From Streptomyces sp. col6 (lineage in GTDB: Bacteria > Actinomycetota > Actinomycetes > Streptomycetales > Streptomycetaceae), in the NCBI RefSeq assembly GCF_008042035.1, contig NZ_RDBL01000011.1, positions 9,424-70,444 of the forward strand: a stretch of 61,021 nt of DNA, read 5' to 3'. The notes under the pieces are model-generated. The model saw only the letters and a program-made list of their open reading frames with translations, had not been told where the DNA came from and made no database searches. This document shows, one piece after another, positions 25,058 to 33,870 of the stretch (the stretch's first letter is position 1; each line of letters begins with the position of its first letter). The position numbers and the translations under genes were made by a program.

Positions 25058-25089
25058 GCCGGACCCGGTCGACCTCGCCGGGTGCCGGC
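25058..25089 (+). terminator. hairpin after the NRPS operon
   Basis: GCCGGACCCGG (25058-25068) pairs with CCGGGTGCCGGC (25078-25089) with one bulged G. It starts 4 bases after the last stop and separates the NRPS operon from the TerD-like gene. Confidence 0.5.
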
Positions 25090-25105
25090 AGGCAGACTGT
25101 TCCCC

Positions 25106-26467
25106 GTGACGACACTGAGCAAGGGCGCCAACATGCCGGTGACGGCATCCGCCGTCAGAGCCGTACTGGGCTGGTCGGCCGGGCCGGGTGTGCCCGACGT
25201 TGATGCGTCCGCGCTGGTGCTGGGCACCGACGGGCGGGTCCGCTCGGATGGTGACTTCGTCTTCTACAATCAGCCCCGGCACGCCTCCGGGGCCGTGCGC
25301 CACCTCGGCAAGCGGACGGGCTCCGACACGGTGGAGGCCGATCTCGCGGCGCTGGGACCGGATGTGGAACGCGTCGCCCTGTGCGCCTCGGCGGACGGGG
25401 GCACCTTCGGCCAGGTGCCCGGCCTCCACCTGCGCCTGCTCGACGCCGTGTCCGGCGCGGAGCTGGCCCGCTTCGACATGGCGGCGGGAGCGGAGACCGC
25501 GTTCGTGTGCGGGGAGGTCTACCGGCGGGCCGGCGGATGGAAGTTCCGGGCCGTGGGCCAGGGGTACGCGAGCGGGCTCGCCGGTCTGGCGACGGACTTC
25601 GGTATCAGCGTCGACGAACCCCGTACGACACCGGCGCCGCCGGCTCCGTCGCAGCCGCCGCCGGTCCCGCCCACCGCACCGCCGGGCGGGCCGTCGCCAC
25701 GGCTCACCAAGGGCGAGGAGCACCTGCCGGTCGACATGCGCAAGCGCCTGTCCCTGCGCAAGCAGCAGGTGGCCGTCAGCCTCGGCAAGCACGGCCTGGA
25801 TCGGCTGACCGCCCGGGTGATCCTCGTCCTGGACGCCTCCGGATCGATGAGCGCCCTCTACTCGCGCGGCACGGTGGCGGGTGTCACCGAGCGCATGGCG
25901 GCCGTCGCCGCGCAGGTCGACGACGACGGCGAGATGCAGGCGTGGACCTTCGCGTCGAACCCCGCCCGGCTGCCGGACCTCGTCATCGGTGACCTGCCCG
26001 AGTGGCTGCACCTGCACGTGCGGGTGGGGCAGGTCGGCCTCTTCGGGCGGAGGAAGCCCCCGAAGGGACTGGTCCCCGGCCAGGTCGACATGCGCGCGGT
26101 CGGCATCCAGAACGAGGAACAGAAGGTCATCGCCGAAGTGCGGGAGTACGTACGCGCCAACCCGGTGCCCGCCCCGACGCTCGTCCTGTTCTTCTCCGAC
26201 GGCGGTGTGTACCGCAACGACGAGATCGAGCGCGAGCTGCGCGCGGCGGTGGAGGAGCCCGTCTTCTGGCAGTTCATCGGGCTCGGCCGGTCGCAGTACG
26301 GCGTGCTGGAGCGGTTCGACACCATGCCCGGCCGCCGCGTCGACAACGTCGGCTTCTTCGCCGTGGACGACATCGAGAAGGTCTCCGACCAAGAGCTGTA
26401 CGACCGCCTGCTGTCGGAGTTCCCGTCCTGGCTGCAGGCCGCCCGGCAGGCCGGGATCCTGCGCTGA
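25106..26467 (+). CDS. TerD-domain / von Willebrand A-domain fusion protein
   Basis: A 453-residue cytoplasmic protein. Residues 1-165 form a TerD (tellurium-resistance, calcium-binding) domain: SKGANMPV, DASALVLG, SDGDFVFYNQP and WKFRAVGQGYASGLAGLATDFG are all family landmarks. A Pro-rich linker (about 172-195) leads to a vWA domain (about 235-435) with the MIDAS motif DASGSMS. Such fusions resemble TerF and belong to ter/stress-response systems that are poorly understood. The GTG at 25106 starts exactly at the TerD domain; an earlier GTG at 25082 lies in the hairpin and has no ribosome site. It is probably unrelated to the NRPS. Confidence 0.85.
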   Translation: MTTLSKGANMPVTASAVRAVLGWSAGPGVPDVDASALVLGTDGRVRSDGDFVFYNQPRHASGAVRHLGKRTGSDTVEADLAALGPDVERVALCASADGGTFGQVPGLHLRLLDAVSGAELARFDMAAGAETAFVCGEVYRRAGGWKFRAVGQGYASGLAGLATDFGISVDEPRTTPAPPAPSQPPPVPPTAPPGGPSPRLTKGEEHLPVDMRKRLSLRKQQVAVSLGKHGLDRLTARVILVLDASGSMSALYSRGTVAGVTERMAAVAAQVDDDGEMQAWTFASNPARLPDLVIGDLPEWLHLHVRVGQVGLFGRRKPPKGLVPGQVDMRAVGIQNEEQKVIAEVREYVRANPVPAPTLVLFFSDGGVYRNDEIERELRAAVEEPVFWQFIGLGRSQYGVLERFDTMPGRRVDNVGFFAVDDIEKVSDQELYDRLLSEFPSWLQAARQAGILR

Positions 26468-26485
26468 ACCGTCGGGGCAGACGGA

Positions 26486-26519
26486 AGGGCGGCCGCCCGG
26501 GTCACCGGGTGGCCGCCCT
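26486..26519. terminator. bidirectional hairpin terminator
   Basis: Arms of 15 bases (26486-26500 and 26505-26519) pair with one G-T around the loop GTCA, between the convergent TerD-vWA and GH25 genes. Confidence 0.8.
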
Positions 26520-26547
26520 CTGTGCCGGCAGGCGGTTCAGCCGTCCG

Positions 26548-27435
26548 TCACGGTGTGTTGTTGGCCAGGGCCAGCAGCCGGCTGGCGTCACCGCTGAACC
26601 GGTCGCGGTCCACGGCTCCCGAAATGCCGCCCACCGAACCGGAGTCGGTGTACTGCCAGAACGTCCAGTACGGGAAGCCCTTCGGGATGGTGGGGCTGGC
26701 CGCGCTCGTCCAGTGCGCGGTGAACAGCGGGCTGCGCGCGGACATGCCGCTCCAGCCCCCCGTGCACGAGTTCCACCAGCTCGCGCTGGTGTAGATGACG
26801 ACGTCACGGCCCGTCTTGGCCTTGTACGTGTTGTAGAAGTCCAGGATCCACGACTGCATGGAGGCGGCCGACTTGCCGTAGCAGCCGCCCTCCAGGTCGA
26901 GCATTCCGGGAAGCGTCAGGTTGTCCCGCGACCAGGCGCCACCGTGGCTCGCGAAATAGGTGGCCTGCGCCGCTCCGGTGGACAGATTGGGGCGTGCGAA
27001 GTGGTACGCGCCCCGGATCACCTTCGCGTTGTAGGCGTTGAGGTAGTTGGCGTTGAAGTTGGGGTCCTTGTAGGTGGTGGACTCGGTGGCCTTGATGTAG
27101 GCGAACTTGATGCCCGCCGACTTCACCGACGACCAGTTGATCGAGCCCTGGTAGTGCGAGACGTCGATCCCGGGGAGCGTCGTGGCCTGGATGGCGGACG
27201 GGCGCTCCGGGGTGAGGTCGAGATGCCGGCTGTCCGGCGCGAACGTGTCGCCGTCGGTGAGGTAGCCGGCACCCATGTATCCGTCACCGAGGGGGATGGT
27301 GACGCCGGACGACGGGGACGGGTCGGCCGAGGCGGGCGTCGCCGAGACGGTGGGCACGAGCACCATGCCGAGGCCGGCGGCTCCGAGAGCCACCAGCTTG
27401 CGGAGTGCGGGTCTGCGGCTGCGAATGGTTAACAA
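26548..27435 (-). CDS. secreted GH25 muramidase (lysozyme M1 / cellosyl type)
   Basis: A 295-residue preprotein with a Sec signal peptide (about 1-38: Arg-rich start, hydrophobic core, ATPASA) and a GH25 catalytic domain from GIDVSHYQGSINW to the end. The acidic residues in GIDVSH and LPGMLDLEGG match the catalytic Asp/Glu of the family, and a Cys pair in the last third fits a disulfide. It should cleave peptidoglycan, including 6-O-acetylated chains in some relatives. The start is TTG at 27435, 5 bases after GGAGG, and codon 2 is TTA (27432-27430), the rare leucine codon read by the developmental bldA tRNA. Production is therefore probably tied to differentiation. Confidence 0.93.
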   Translation of the reverse strand: MLTIRSRRPALRKLVALGAAGLGMVLVPTVSATPASADPSPSSGVTIPLGDGYMGAGYLTDGDTFAPDSRHLDLTPERPSAIQATTLPGIDVSHYQGSINWSSVKSAGIKFAYIKATESTTYKDPNFNANYLNAYNAKVIRGAYHFARPNLSTGAAQATYFASHGGAWSRDNLTLPGMLDLEGGCYGKSAASMQSWILDFYNTYKAKTGRDVVIYTSASWWNSCTGGWSGMSARSPLFTAHWTSAASPTIPKGFPYWTFWQYTDSGSVGGISGAVDRDRFSGDASRLLALANNTP

Positions 27436-27680
27436 CGGAGCCTCCGGGGGGTGAGCGGAAGTGGTCTACTCGCGTAGCACGTGGGGCGGTTCCGAGCGTA
27501 GCTTTGTGTTCCGGGAGCGGCCCGTCACGCAGTGCGGCGAGAACATCGCCTTGACGGGTGCACGTCACGAGTGACGCATGAACTCCACTGTGGCGTAAAG
27601 GGTTTTGGGATGGCCTCTGTGGTCCAGTCCAGTGAAGAAGAGGCCGAGCTGCGGTGATTCCGCCACCCGGGTGAGAACTT

Positions 27681-28196
27681 TCATCCCCGTGAAACCCCGG
27701 CCCGCGCCCAGGAGGCGGCAAGACGCGCGCCGTCCCCCTCCGCCGCGAGCAGTGCGACGGCGATGTAGACCGCCTGCTCGGGAATCCGGAACCACAACGG
27801 GGTCGCCGGATCGGCGCCCAGCGGAATGTCCTCGACGGCGGCGTACACATTGGCGGGCAGCATCAGCACCAGGAGAGCCGCGAGACACACCCCGGCCGCA
27901 GGGCGGGTCGCCGTCCGTACGAGCCCGGCGGCGCCGAGCAGTTCCAGCACCCCGGTCCCGTACACCACGAGATGGGGGAGCGGGACGAACGGCGGCACCA
28001 TCGCCGTCAGATCGTCGTGGCTCGGCATCACACCGCCGCCGTCCGGGACGAAGTGCGCCGCCCCGCTCGCCACGAACAGCACCGCCAGACCGTGGACGGC
28101 GGCGGCCCGCCAGGTCGCGAACCGGCGCACGCCCAGCGCACCCAGAAGGCGGAACACCAGCGTCGGCACGGCGAGCAGCATGAGGGATTCGAACAT
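27681..28196 (-). CDS. DoxX-family membrane protein
   Basis: A 171-residue protein with four hydrophobic helices, including LAVLFVASGAAHFVPDG and GTGVLELLGAAGLV, the typical DoxX pattern. GGAGG lies 5 bases before the ATG at 28196. It is divergent from the Lrp/AsnC-type gene at 28383. Members are associated with redox or membrane stress, but no function can be assigned here. The 245 bases between it and the GH25 start hold no other gene. Confidence 0.8.
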   Translation of the reverse strand: MFESLMLLAVPTLVFRLLGALGVRRFATWRAAAVHGLAVLFVASGAAHFVPDGGGVMPSHDDLTAMVPPFVPLPHLVVYGTGVLELLGAAGLVRTATRPAAGVCLAALLVLMLPANVYAAVEDIPLGADPATPLWFRIPEQAVYIAVALLAAEGDGARLAASWARAGVSRG

Positions 28197-28382
28197 CAGG
28201 TCCTCCGATAGCGGCGGTCGGCGCGGGCACCGCCCACCACCGGGCAGACCCGTCGCACGGGCCGTGCCGGCGGACACCCCGTCACGGCCCCGAACACGAC
28301 CGCCATGCTTCCCGGAACGCCCCGCCCAGGGCCCCAACCGGCCCCGTCCGGACGGCATTCGACACCGGCCTACACTGCCCGG

Positions 28383-29333
28383 ATGGAATCGGTCACGCTG
28401 GACGCACTCGACCTGCGGCTCCTGCACGCCCTCCAACTCGACGGCCGGGCCCCCTTCAGCAAGATCGCCGGAGTACTCGACGTCTCCGACCGCACCGTGG
28501 CCCGTCGCTTCGGCAAGCTCCGGTCCGCCGGCGTCGCCCGTGTCGCCGGCGTGACCAACAGCCACCGCCTCGGCCACGCCGAATGGCTCGTCCGGCTGCG
28601 CGTACCGCCCGCTCGGAGCACCGCGCTCGCCCGCGCGCTCGCCCACCGCCCCGACACGGCGTGGGTGGCCGTCCTGTCGAGCGGCACGGAGATCGGCTGT
28701 GTCTTCCGCGTCGCCGGGGAGGGGCCGGCCCCGCTGGCCGCGCTGGGCCGGCTGTCGTACGTCACCCATGTCGACGCGCACCGCGTGCTGCGGCCGGTCA
28801 TGGAACGGCGCTGGGCCGGCCGGAATCTGGCGCTGAGCGACGAGCAGATCGCCGCGCTCACGCCCGAGGCCGCCACGGACCCCCGGCAGGTGGAGCTGAC
28901 CGACCTCGACCGCCGGCTGCTGCCCGCCCTCGCCGCCGACGGCCGCGCCGCCTACCCGGACCTGGCCCGGCGGATCGGCTGGTCGGAGTCCGCGGTACGC
29001 CGCCGACTGCATGAACTGCGCCGCTCGGGCGTCCTCCAGCTCGACGTCGAAGTCGACTCGGGTCTCTTCGGGTTCTCGGTGCAGTGCATGCTGCGGCTCT
29101 CCGTCGCGCCCGGCAGCCTCGCCCGCGTGGCCCGGGTTCTGGCGCAGGACGCCGAAGCGGCCTTCGTCGGCACCATGACGGGCTCCCACAACCTCATCAC
29201 CGTCGCCGTCTGCCGGGACGCCGCGGCTCTCGACACCTACCTCACCGAGCGCGTCGGTACCCTCGACGGCGTCGACCACGTGGAATCCGCCCTGGTCACC
29301 GCGTACGTCAAACGCGCCGCCCCGGAGAGCTGA
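28383..29333 (+). CDS. Lrp/AsnC-type regulator with duplicated DNA-binding unit
   Basis: A 316-residue protein composed of two tandem Lrp/AsnC units. The first helix-turn-helix is LDLRLLHALQLDGRAPFSKIAGVLDVSDRTVARR (about 8-45) and the second is LDRRLLPALAADGRAAYPDLARRIGWSESAVRRR (about 175-210), each followed by an alpha-beta AsnC ligand domain. Typical Lrp proteins are about half this length, so this is the double-length actinobacterial form. It is divergent from a DoxX gene, which is the natural first target to suspect. The ligand is unknown. Confidence 0.88.
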   Translation: MESVTLDALDLRLLHALQLDGRAPFSKIAGVLDVSDRTVARRFGKLRSAGVARVAGVTNSHRLGHAEWLVRLRVPPARSTALARALAHRPDTAWVAVLSSGTEIGCVFRVAGEGPAPLAALGRLSYVTHVDAHRVLRPVMERRWAGRNLALSDEQIAALTPEAATDPRQVELTDLDRRLLPALAADGRAAYPDLARRIGWSESAVRRRLHELRRSGVLQLDVEVDSGLFGFSVQCMLRLSVAPGSLARVARVLAQDAEAAFVGTMTGSHNLITVAVCRDAAALDTYLTERVGTLDGVDHVESALVTAYVKRAAPES

Positions 29334-29343
29334 GACACCACCG

Positions 29344-30114
29344 TCAGCGTTCCGGGGCCGCGCTCGTCAGCTCCGGCTCCAGGCCCTCCGTCACCTCGCT
29401 GCGTCCGCGTCCCGAGTCCGCGCGCCAGGCCTCGAAGGCCCAGGCGGTCGACGCCACCACGGCGAGCCCGAGCAGCCAGCCACCGACCACATCGCTGAAC
29501 CAGTGGACACCCAGCGCGACCCGGGTGAAACCCACCCCCAGCACCGACAGCACCGCCACGGCCCAGCACAGCACCCGCGCACGGCGCGGCACCAGCGGCA
29601 GCAGGACCAGCAGCAGCACCGCGAACGTCGTCGTGGCCGTCATCGCGTGCCCCGACGGGAACGAGAAACCGGGCGCCCGCGCCACCGGGTCCTCCAGCGA
29701 CGGCCTGGCCCGCTCGACCACCAGCTTGACCAGCAGCCCCGACAAACCCCCGGCCACCGCCGTGACCGCGCTCCAGGCGGCCAGCCGCCAGGCACGCCGG
29801 TACAGCAGCCAGCCGGTCAGGAGGGCGACCACGCAACGCAGCGTCAGCGGGTCCCAGACCCAGTCGGACAGGAAGCGCAGCGTGCTCGTCCAGGCCGGGT
29901 GGCCGAGCGCGGTGCGGTGCAGGTGCCCCGCAGCGCCCGAGTCCACCGCGCGCAGCGGCCGCCAGTGCCCCTCGACGAGGACCAGCACCAGCGCGAACGG
30001 CACCGCGGACAGCGCCGCGACGGCGGCGGCGCCCAGCAGACGCACGCCGAACGCGCGGTCCGCCGCCCGGCGCCGCCGCTCACGCAGCAGGCGAGTGGTG
30101 GCTCGTACAACCAT
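29344..30114 (-). CDS. PAP2-family membrane phosphatase
   Basis: A 256-residue integral membrane protein with six predicted helices and the full acid-phosphatase triad of motifs: KLVVERARP, PSGH and RVALGVHWFSD. It should dephosphorylate a lipid phosphate such as phosphatidic acid or undecaprenyl pyrophosphate on the outer side of the membrane. It is the last gene of a three-gene minus-strand operon after the YihY protein (its start adjoins that gene's stop), together with a PAP2-lipid kinase fusion, which points to membrane-lipid turnover. Confidence 0.9.
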   Translation of the reverse strand: MVVRATTRLLRERRRRAADRAFGVRLLGAAAVAALSAVPFALVLVLVEGHWRPLRAVDSGAAGHLHRTALGHPAWTSTLRFLSDWVWDPLTLRCVVALLTGWLLYRRAWRLAAWSAVTAVAGGLSGLLVKLVVERARPSLEDPVARAPGFSFPSGHAMTATTTFAVLLLVLLPLVPRRARVLCWAVAVLSVLGVGFTRVALGVHWFSDVVGGWLLGLAVVASTAWAFEAWRADSGRGRSEVTEGLEPELTSAAPER

Positions 30115-31068
30115 TCATGCTCCCGGATCGTCTTGGATCGGACCGGGCCGGCGGGCGCGGGCAGCCTCCAGCTGCGCCGCGAAGGACAGCCCGAGGAACA
30201 GGGCTATGGAGGTCAGATACGCCCACAGCAGCAGCGACATGAAGGCGCTCAGCGGGCCGTAGACCGTGTCGAAGGAGCCGCTGAGGGAGAGGTACTGGCT
30301 CAGCAGATAGGTCAGTGCCGTCCACAGCACCAGGTAGAGGGCCGCGCCGAACGCCAGCCACGTGTAGCCCGGCTGGTTGCGGCGCGGTGAGCGGCGGAAG
30401 ATCGCACTCGCCGACATCAGGGCCAGCAGCAGACCGCACGGCCAGCGCAGCAGGTCCCAGGCGGTCCTCGCCGTGTCGCTGAGGTGGTACACCGTGGCGG
30501 CGGCCGTGACGAGATCGCCGCCGACGACCATCAGGATGAACCCGAGCCCCAGCGGGATGCCCGCCGTCAGCGACATCACCAGGCCCCGGAAGTACTTCTG
30601 ATGGAAGGGGCGGTCGCGCTCGACCCCGTATATCCGGTTGGCCCCGCGCTCTATCTGGCACATCGCCGTCGTCACGTTGACCAGCGAGAAGAGCAGCCCG
30701 AACCAGAGCGTGAGCTGAGAGCCCTCGCCGGCACGGCGACGGCTGCGGTCGAGCGCGTCGTCCACCACATCGGCGCTCGGCCCCGCCGCGATCCGATGGA
30801 TCGTCAACTCCGCGAGCCTGCCCACGTTCTCGGTGTGCAGCGAGGCCGAGAGGCCGACGAACGCGATCACCAGCGGGATGACCGCGAGGACCGTCTGGAG
30901 CGCCAGCGCGCGCGAATGGCTGAAGCCGTCGGCGTAACGGAAGCGTACGAACGAGTCACGCACCAGCGGCCAGCCCCCGTAGCGGCGCAGCGATGCCAGC
31001 GCCTCGTCCGCGGTCAGTTCGTCGCCCGTCATGTGCCGGGTCTGCGGCACCCGGGTGGCGGTACCCAC
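30115..31068 (-). CDS. YihY/BrkB-family membrane protein
   Basis: A 317-residue protein with six to seven membrane segments and the YihY signatures FSHSRALALQTVLAVIPLVIAF near the start and YGPLSAFMSLLLWAYLTSIALFLG near the end. The family is often annotated as ribonuclease BN in error; its members are membrane proteins of uncertain function. The GTG at 31068 is chosen since GAGGGG lies 6 bases upstream and the start overlaps the previous stop; an in-frame ATG at 31032 lacks a ribosome site. It sits between two lipid-phosphate enzymes in one coupled operon. Confidence 0.85.
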   Translation of the reverse strand: MGTATRVPQTRHMTGDELTADEALASLRRYGGWPLVRDSFVRFRYADGFSHSRALALQTVLAVIPLVIAFVGLSASLHTENVGRLAELTIHRIAAGPSADVVDDALDRSRRRAGEGSQLTLWFGLLFSLVNVTTAMCQIERGANRIYGVERDRPFHQKYFRGLVMSLTAGIPLGLGFILMVVGGDLVTAAATVYHLSDTARTAWDLLRWPCGLLLALMSASAIFRRSPRRNQPGYTWLAFGAALYLVLWTALTYLLSQYLSLSGSFDTVYGPLSAFMSLLLWAYLTSIALFLGLSFAAQLEAARARRPGPIQDDPGA

Positions 31069-32786
31069 TACTTGCCCCTCGACGGCAGGAGCACGGTGAG
31101 CGCCCCGGGCCGCACCTCGGCGACGAACCGGCGGCCCGGCTCCACCGGGTCGCCGTCGAGCTCCCTCGACTGCGCTGTGGCGAAGCGGACTTCGGCGTGG
31201 CGGAAGGTGAAGTACTCCACGGGCGTGTCGCCGGAGTGCTCCGGCTTGCGGCCTCCGCGCAGCACCGCCCCCACGGCCCGCAGCCAGCCACCCGGGCCGT
31301 GCGGATCGAACAGGGCCAGGTCGAGCAGCCCGTCGTCGGGCCGGGCGGACGGGACGAGCGTCGCCCCGCCCTGGACGTCCCCGATGTTGGCGAGCAGCAC
31401 CATCCGCGCCGTACGACGCAGCACCGGCCCGCCGTCCAGCCGGACGGACACCGACATGCGCGGCGCCCGCAGACCGCGCAGCCCGGCGACCACGTACGCG
31501 GGCCAGCCGATCGCGGCCTTCGCCGCACTGCCGGTGTTCTCCAGCATCGCGGCGTCCAGGCCCGCCCCGGACATCGCGGTGAAGTGGGTGGCCGGAAGGC
31601 CGTCGCCCTCGATGCGGCCGAGGTCGATCCGCCGCTCGGTCCCGCCCAGCGCGGCGGCCAGCGCCTCGGTCGGCGCGACCGGCAGACCCAGGTTCCGCGC
31701 CAGCAGGTTGCCCGTGCCGCAGGGGACCACGGCCAGCGGGACCCCGGTGCCGGCCAGCCGGTCGGCCGCCGCGCGGATCGTTCCGTCGCCCCCGCACACC
31801 ACAACCAGCGACGCACCGTCGCGCACGGCTGCCGCGGCCTGGCCGCCGCCCGGGTCGTCGGCCGTCGTGTCGACGAACTCGGCGCCGTGACGCCCGTACT
31901 GTTCCAGGACGAGCCGCAACGTCTCGCGCTGCTCCTCGTCGGCGACCGTCGGATTGACCACGACGACGGTGCGGCCCGTGACCTGCTCCGCGTGCTCGGC
32001 CGCCGCCTCCTGCGCGATCTCCATGGCGTTCTTGGGGACCGGGGCGGGGCTCCTGCCCTCGGTCAGCAGTGCACGCCCCGCGATCAGGAGCGACAGGGCG
32101 CCGTTCAGCATCCCGCCGAGGACATCGGTGGGGTGGTGCATCCCCCGGTAGAGCCGGGCCAGTGCCACGAGCACCGGAATGAGCAGCAGCAGCCCGGCGA
32201 GCACCTTGTGGCGCCGGCTGCGCCCGCCGGGAAGGAGGGCCAGCACGGCGAGACCGGCGTACAGCGCCGTCGCCGCCCCGGTGTGCCCGGAGGTGTAACT
32301 GGCCGTCGGCGGCGACGCGTCGAGCCGGTCCACATCGGGCCGGTCGCGGTCCACGCAGATGGTGATCACCAGGAACACCAGGGACTGCAGCGAGACACCG
32401 ACGGCGAGGAAGACGGCCTGCCGCCACTTCGGCAGCCGGGGGATCACGACCAGGCCCAGGCACACCAGGACGGTGATGGCGATGATGGTGAGGGTGTTGC
32501 CGGCCTCCGACGCGACGAACGACACATCGGTCAGGGGGCCGGTCCGCAGGTGCTCGAACCCCTCGTTGACCTTGTCCTCGACGCTCAGCGGCCAGACCGC
32601 CTGGGCGGGCCCGGTGATCAGGAGTCCGAGACCCACCATGAGCGCCGCTTGCCCGACGGTCAGCGCGCCGAGGCGCAGTGCGGCCGTCCCGGTCCCGGTC
32701 CTCAGGGCCGGGGAGCGGCCGGGCTCCGACGGGGCGCGGGACTCGGTCGTCCGCTGGACGGGTCTATCCGGCTGGGTGGCAGACAT
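31068..32786 (-). CDS. PAP2 phosphatase - diacylglycerol/lipid kinase fusion
   Basis: A 572-residue bifunctional protein. The N-terminal half (about 35-230) is a PAP2 domain with several membrane helices and motifs DRDRP, TSGHTG and RLYRGMHHPTDVLGG. The C-terminal half (about 270-570) is a soluble diacylglycerol-kinase-like catalytic domain with VVVVNPT, VVVCGGDGTIRAAAD and PCGTGNLLARNLGL. It can in principle both phosphorylate and dephosphorylate lipid substrates, or act on an isoprenoid phosphate. AGAGGGGG precedes the ATG at 32786. It is the first gene of the operon with the YihY and PAP2 proteins. Confidence 0.9.
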   Translation of the reverse strand: MSATQPDRPVQRTTESRAPSEPGRSPALRTGTGTAALRLGALTVGQAALMVGLGLLITGPAQAVWPLSVEDKVNEGFEHLRTGPLTDVSFVASEAGNTLTIIAITVLVCLGLVVIPRLPKWRQAVFLAVGVSLQSLVFLVITICVDRDRPDVDRLDASPPTASYTSGHTGAATALYAGLAVLALLPGGRSRRHKVLAGLLLLIPVLVALARLYRGMHHPTDVLGGMLNGALSLLIAGRALLTEGRSPAPVPKNAMEIAQEAAAEHAEQVTGRTVVVVNPTVADEEQRETLRLVLEQYGRHGAEFVDTTADDPGGGQAAAAVRDGASLVVVCGGDGTIRAAADRLAGTGVPLAVVPCGTGNLLARNLGLPVAPTEALAAALGGTERRIDLGRIEGDGLPATHFTAMSGAGLDAAMLENTGSAAKAAIGWPAYVVAGLRGLRAPRMSVSVRLDGGPVLRRTARMVLLANIGDVQGGATLVPSARPDDGLLDLALFDPHGPGGWLRAVGAVLRGGRKPEHSGDTPVEYFTFRHAEVRFATAQSRELDGDPVEPGRRFVAEVRPGALTVLLPSRGK

Positions 32787-32967
32787 GGGGTTCCCCCTCT
32801 TCGACGGCGGGGACGCTTCGGTCCTTCCGGTGACCCGCCGTCTGCCCCGTAATCCGTTGGTCAGGCATGCCGTCGCCGGACCTGCCTGATGAGGGGGTGT
32901 GCCCGGCGGCGGCGCGGGTACGCGGACGGCGTCCGGACGAACGAGCCCCGCGAACAGGAGGACGGTC

Positions 32968-33351
32968 ATGGCGGTACCGAAAACGGGTCTGCTGGTGCTG
33001 GACTGCGCCGAGCCGCAGGAACTGGCCGACTTCTACGCCGCGTTGCTCGGCGCCGAGGTCCGCCCCGGGCACGATCTCGACACCATCGAGGTCGTGGGCG
33101 CGGCCGGTATCCACCTCGCGATATGCAGGGACCACGGGTACGCCCCGCCGAGCTGGCCCAGGCCCGACGACTCGCAACAGGCCCATCTGCGCATCCTGGT
33201 CGCCCGCGAGGACATCGACGAGGCGGAACGCGAGGCGGTCGGCCTCGGCGCGCGTCCCCTGGACACGAAGAACAACGGCGGCGCCCGTGACGCCCGCCTC
33301 TACTCCGACCCCGCCGGACACCCCTTCACGCTGGCCACACCGGCGGCGTAA
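32968..33351 (+). CDS. VOC-family (glyoxalase/bleomycin-resistance-like) protein
   Basis: A 127-residue protein with two beta-alpha-beta-beta-beta modules. LLVLDCAEPQELADFYAALLGAEV is the usual opening of the family and DPAGHPFTLA the usual ending with a potential metal-binding residue. AGGAGG lies 6-8 bases upstream of the ATG at 32968. The family includes antibiotic-binding proteins, dioxygenases and isomerases, so no activity is assigned. It is divergent from the lipid-kinase operon. Confidence 0.8.
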   Translation: MAVPKTGLLVLDCAEPQELADFYAALLGAEVRPGHDLDTIEVVGAAGIHLAICRDHGYAPPSWPRPDDSQQAHLRILVAREDIDEAEREAVGLGARPLDTKNNGGARDARLYSDPAGHPFTLATPAA

Positions 33352-33432
33352 CAGGCGTAGCAACCCTGCCGCCTCGCGCGGCAGCCACGCACACACATCC
33401 GCGAGCACGCATACCTACGACTAGGAGTCCCC

Positions 33433-33864
33433 ATGTCTTCCTCGCTCGTCGAGACCGTCGATATCAAGGCCCCGGTCGCCGTCAGCTGGGCCCTGTGGAG
33501 CGATGTCGCCCGCTGGCCCGCCTTTCTGAGCCACGTCCGGCACGTCGAGCCGCTGGACGCCCGCCGCTTCGCCTGGCAGCTCTCCCTCCCCGGCGCCGAC
33601 AAGAGCTTCGTGGCCGAACTCACCGAGGTCGTCCCGGAGAACCGCATCGCCTGGAAGACCACGGAAGGCGTCCATCACGCCGGGGTCGTCACCTTCCACC
33701 GGCTGGACGACGAGTCGAGCCGGGTGGCCCTGCAGATCGAGTACGACCCTCAGGGTTTCGTGGAGTACCTGGGCGCCCTCACGCACTTGGACTCGGTCCT
33801 GGCCAACTACGACCTCGGTGAGTTCCAGAAGCTGGCCGAACGGACCGCGCGGGGCGACTTCTGA
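33433..33864 (+). CDS. SRPBCC family protein (polyketide cyclase/dehydrase-like)
   Basis: A 143-residue helix-grip protein: VETVDIKAPVAVSWALWSDVARWPAFLSHVRHVEPLD is the typical SRPBCC start, followed by the curved sheet and the C-terminal helix. It is similar to Streptomyces cyclase-like proteins found both in spore-pigment clusters and alone. Neighbours give no pathway. It follows the VOC gene by about 80 bases and may be cotranscribed with it. Confidence 0.8.
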   Translation: MSSSLVETVDIKAPVAVSWALWSDVARWPAFLSHVRHVEPLDARRFAWQLSLPGADKSFVAELTEVVPENRIAWKTTEGVHHAGVVTFHRLDDESSRVALQIEYDPQGFVEYLGALTHLDSVLANYDLGEFQKLAERTARGDF

Positions 33865-33870
33865 CCCTCC

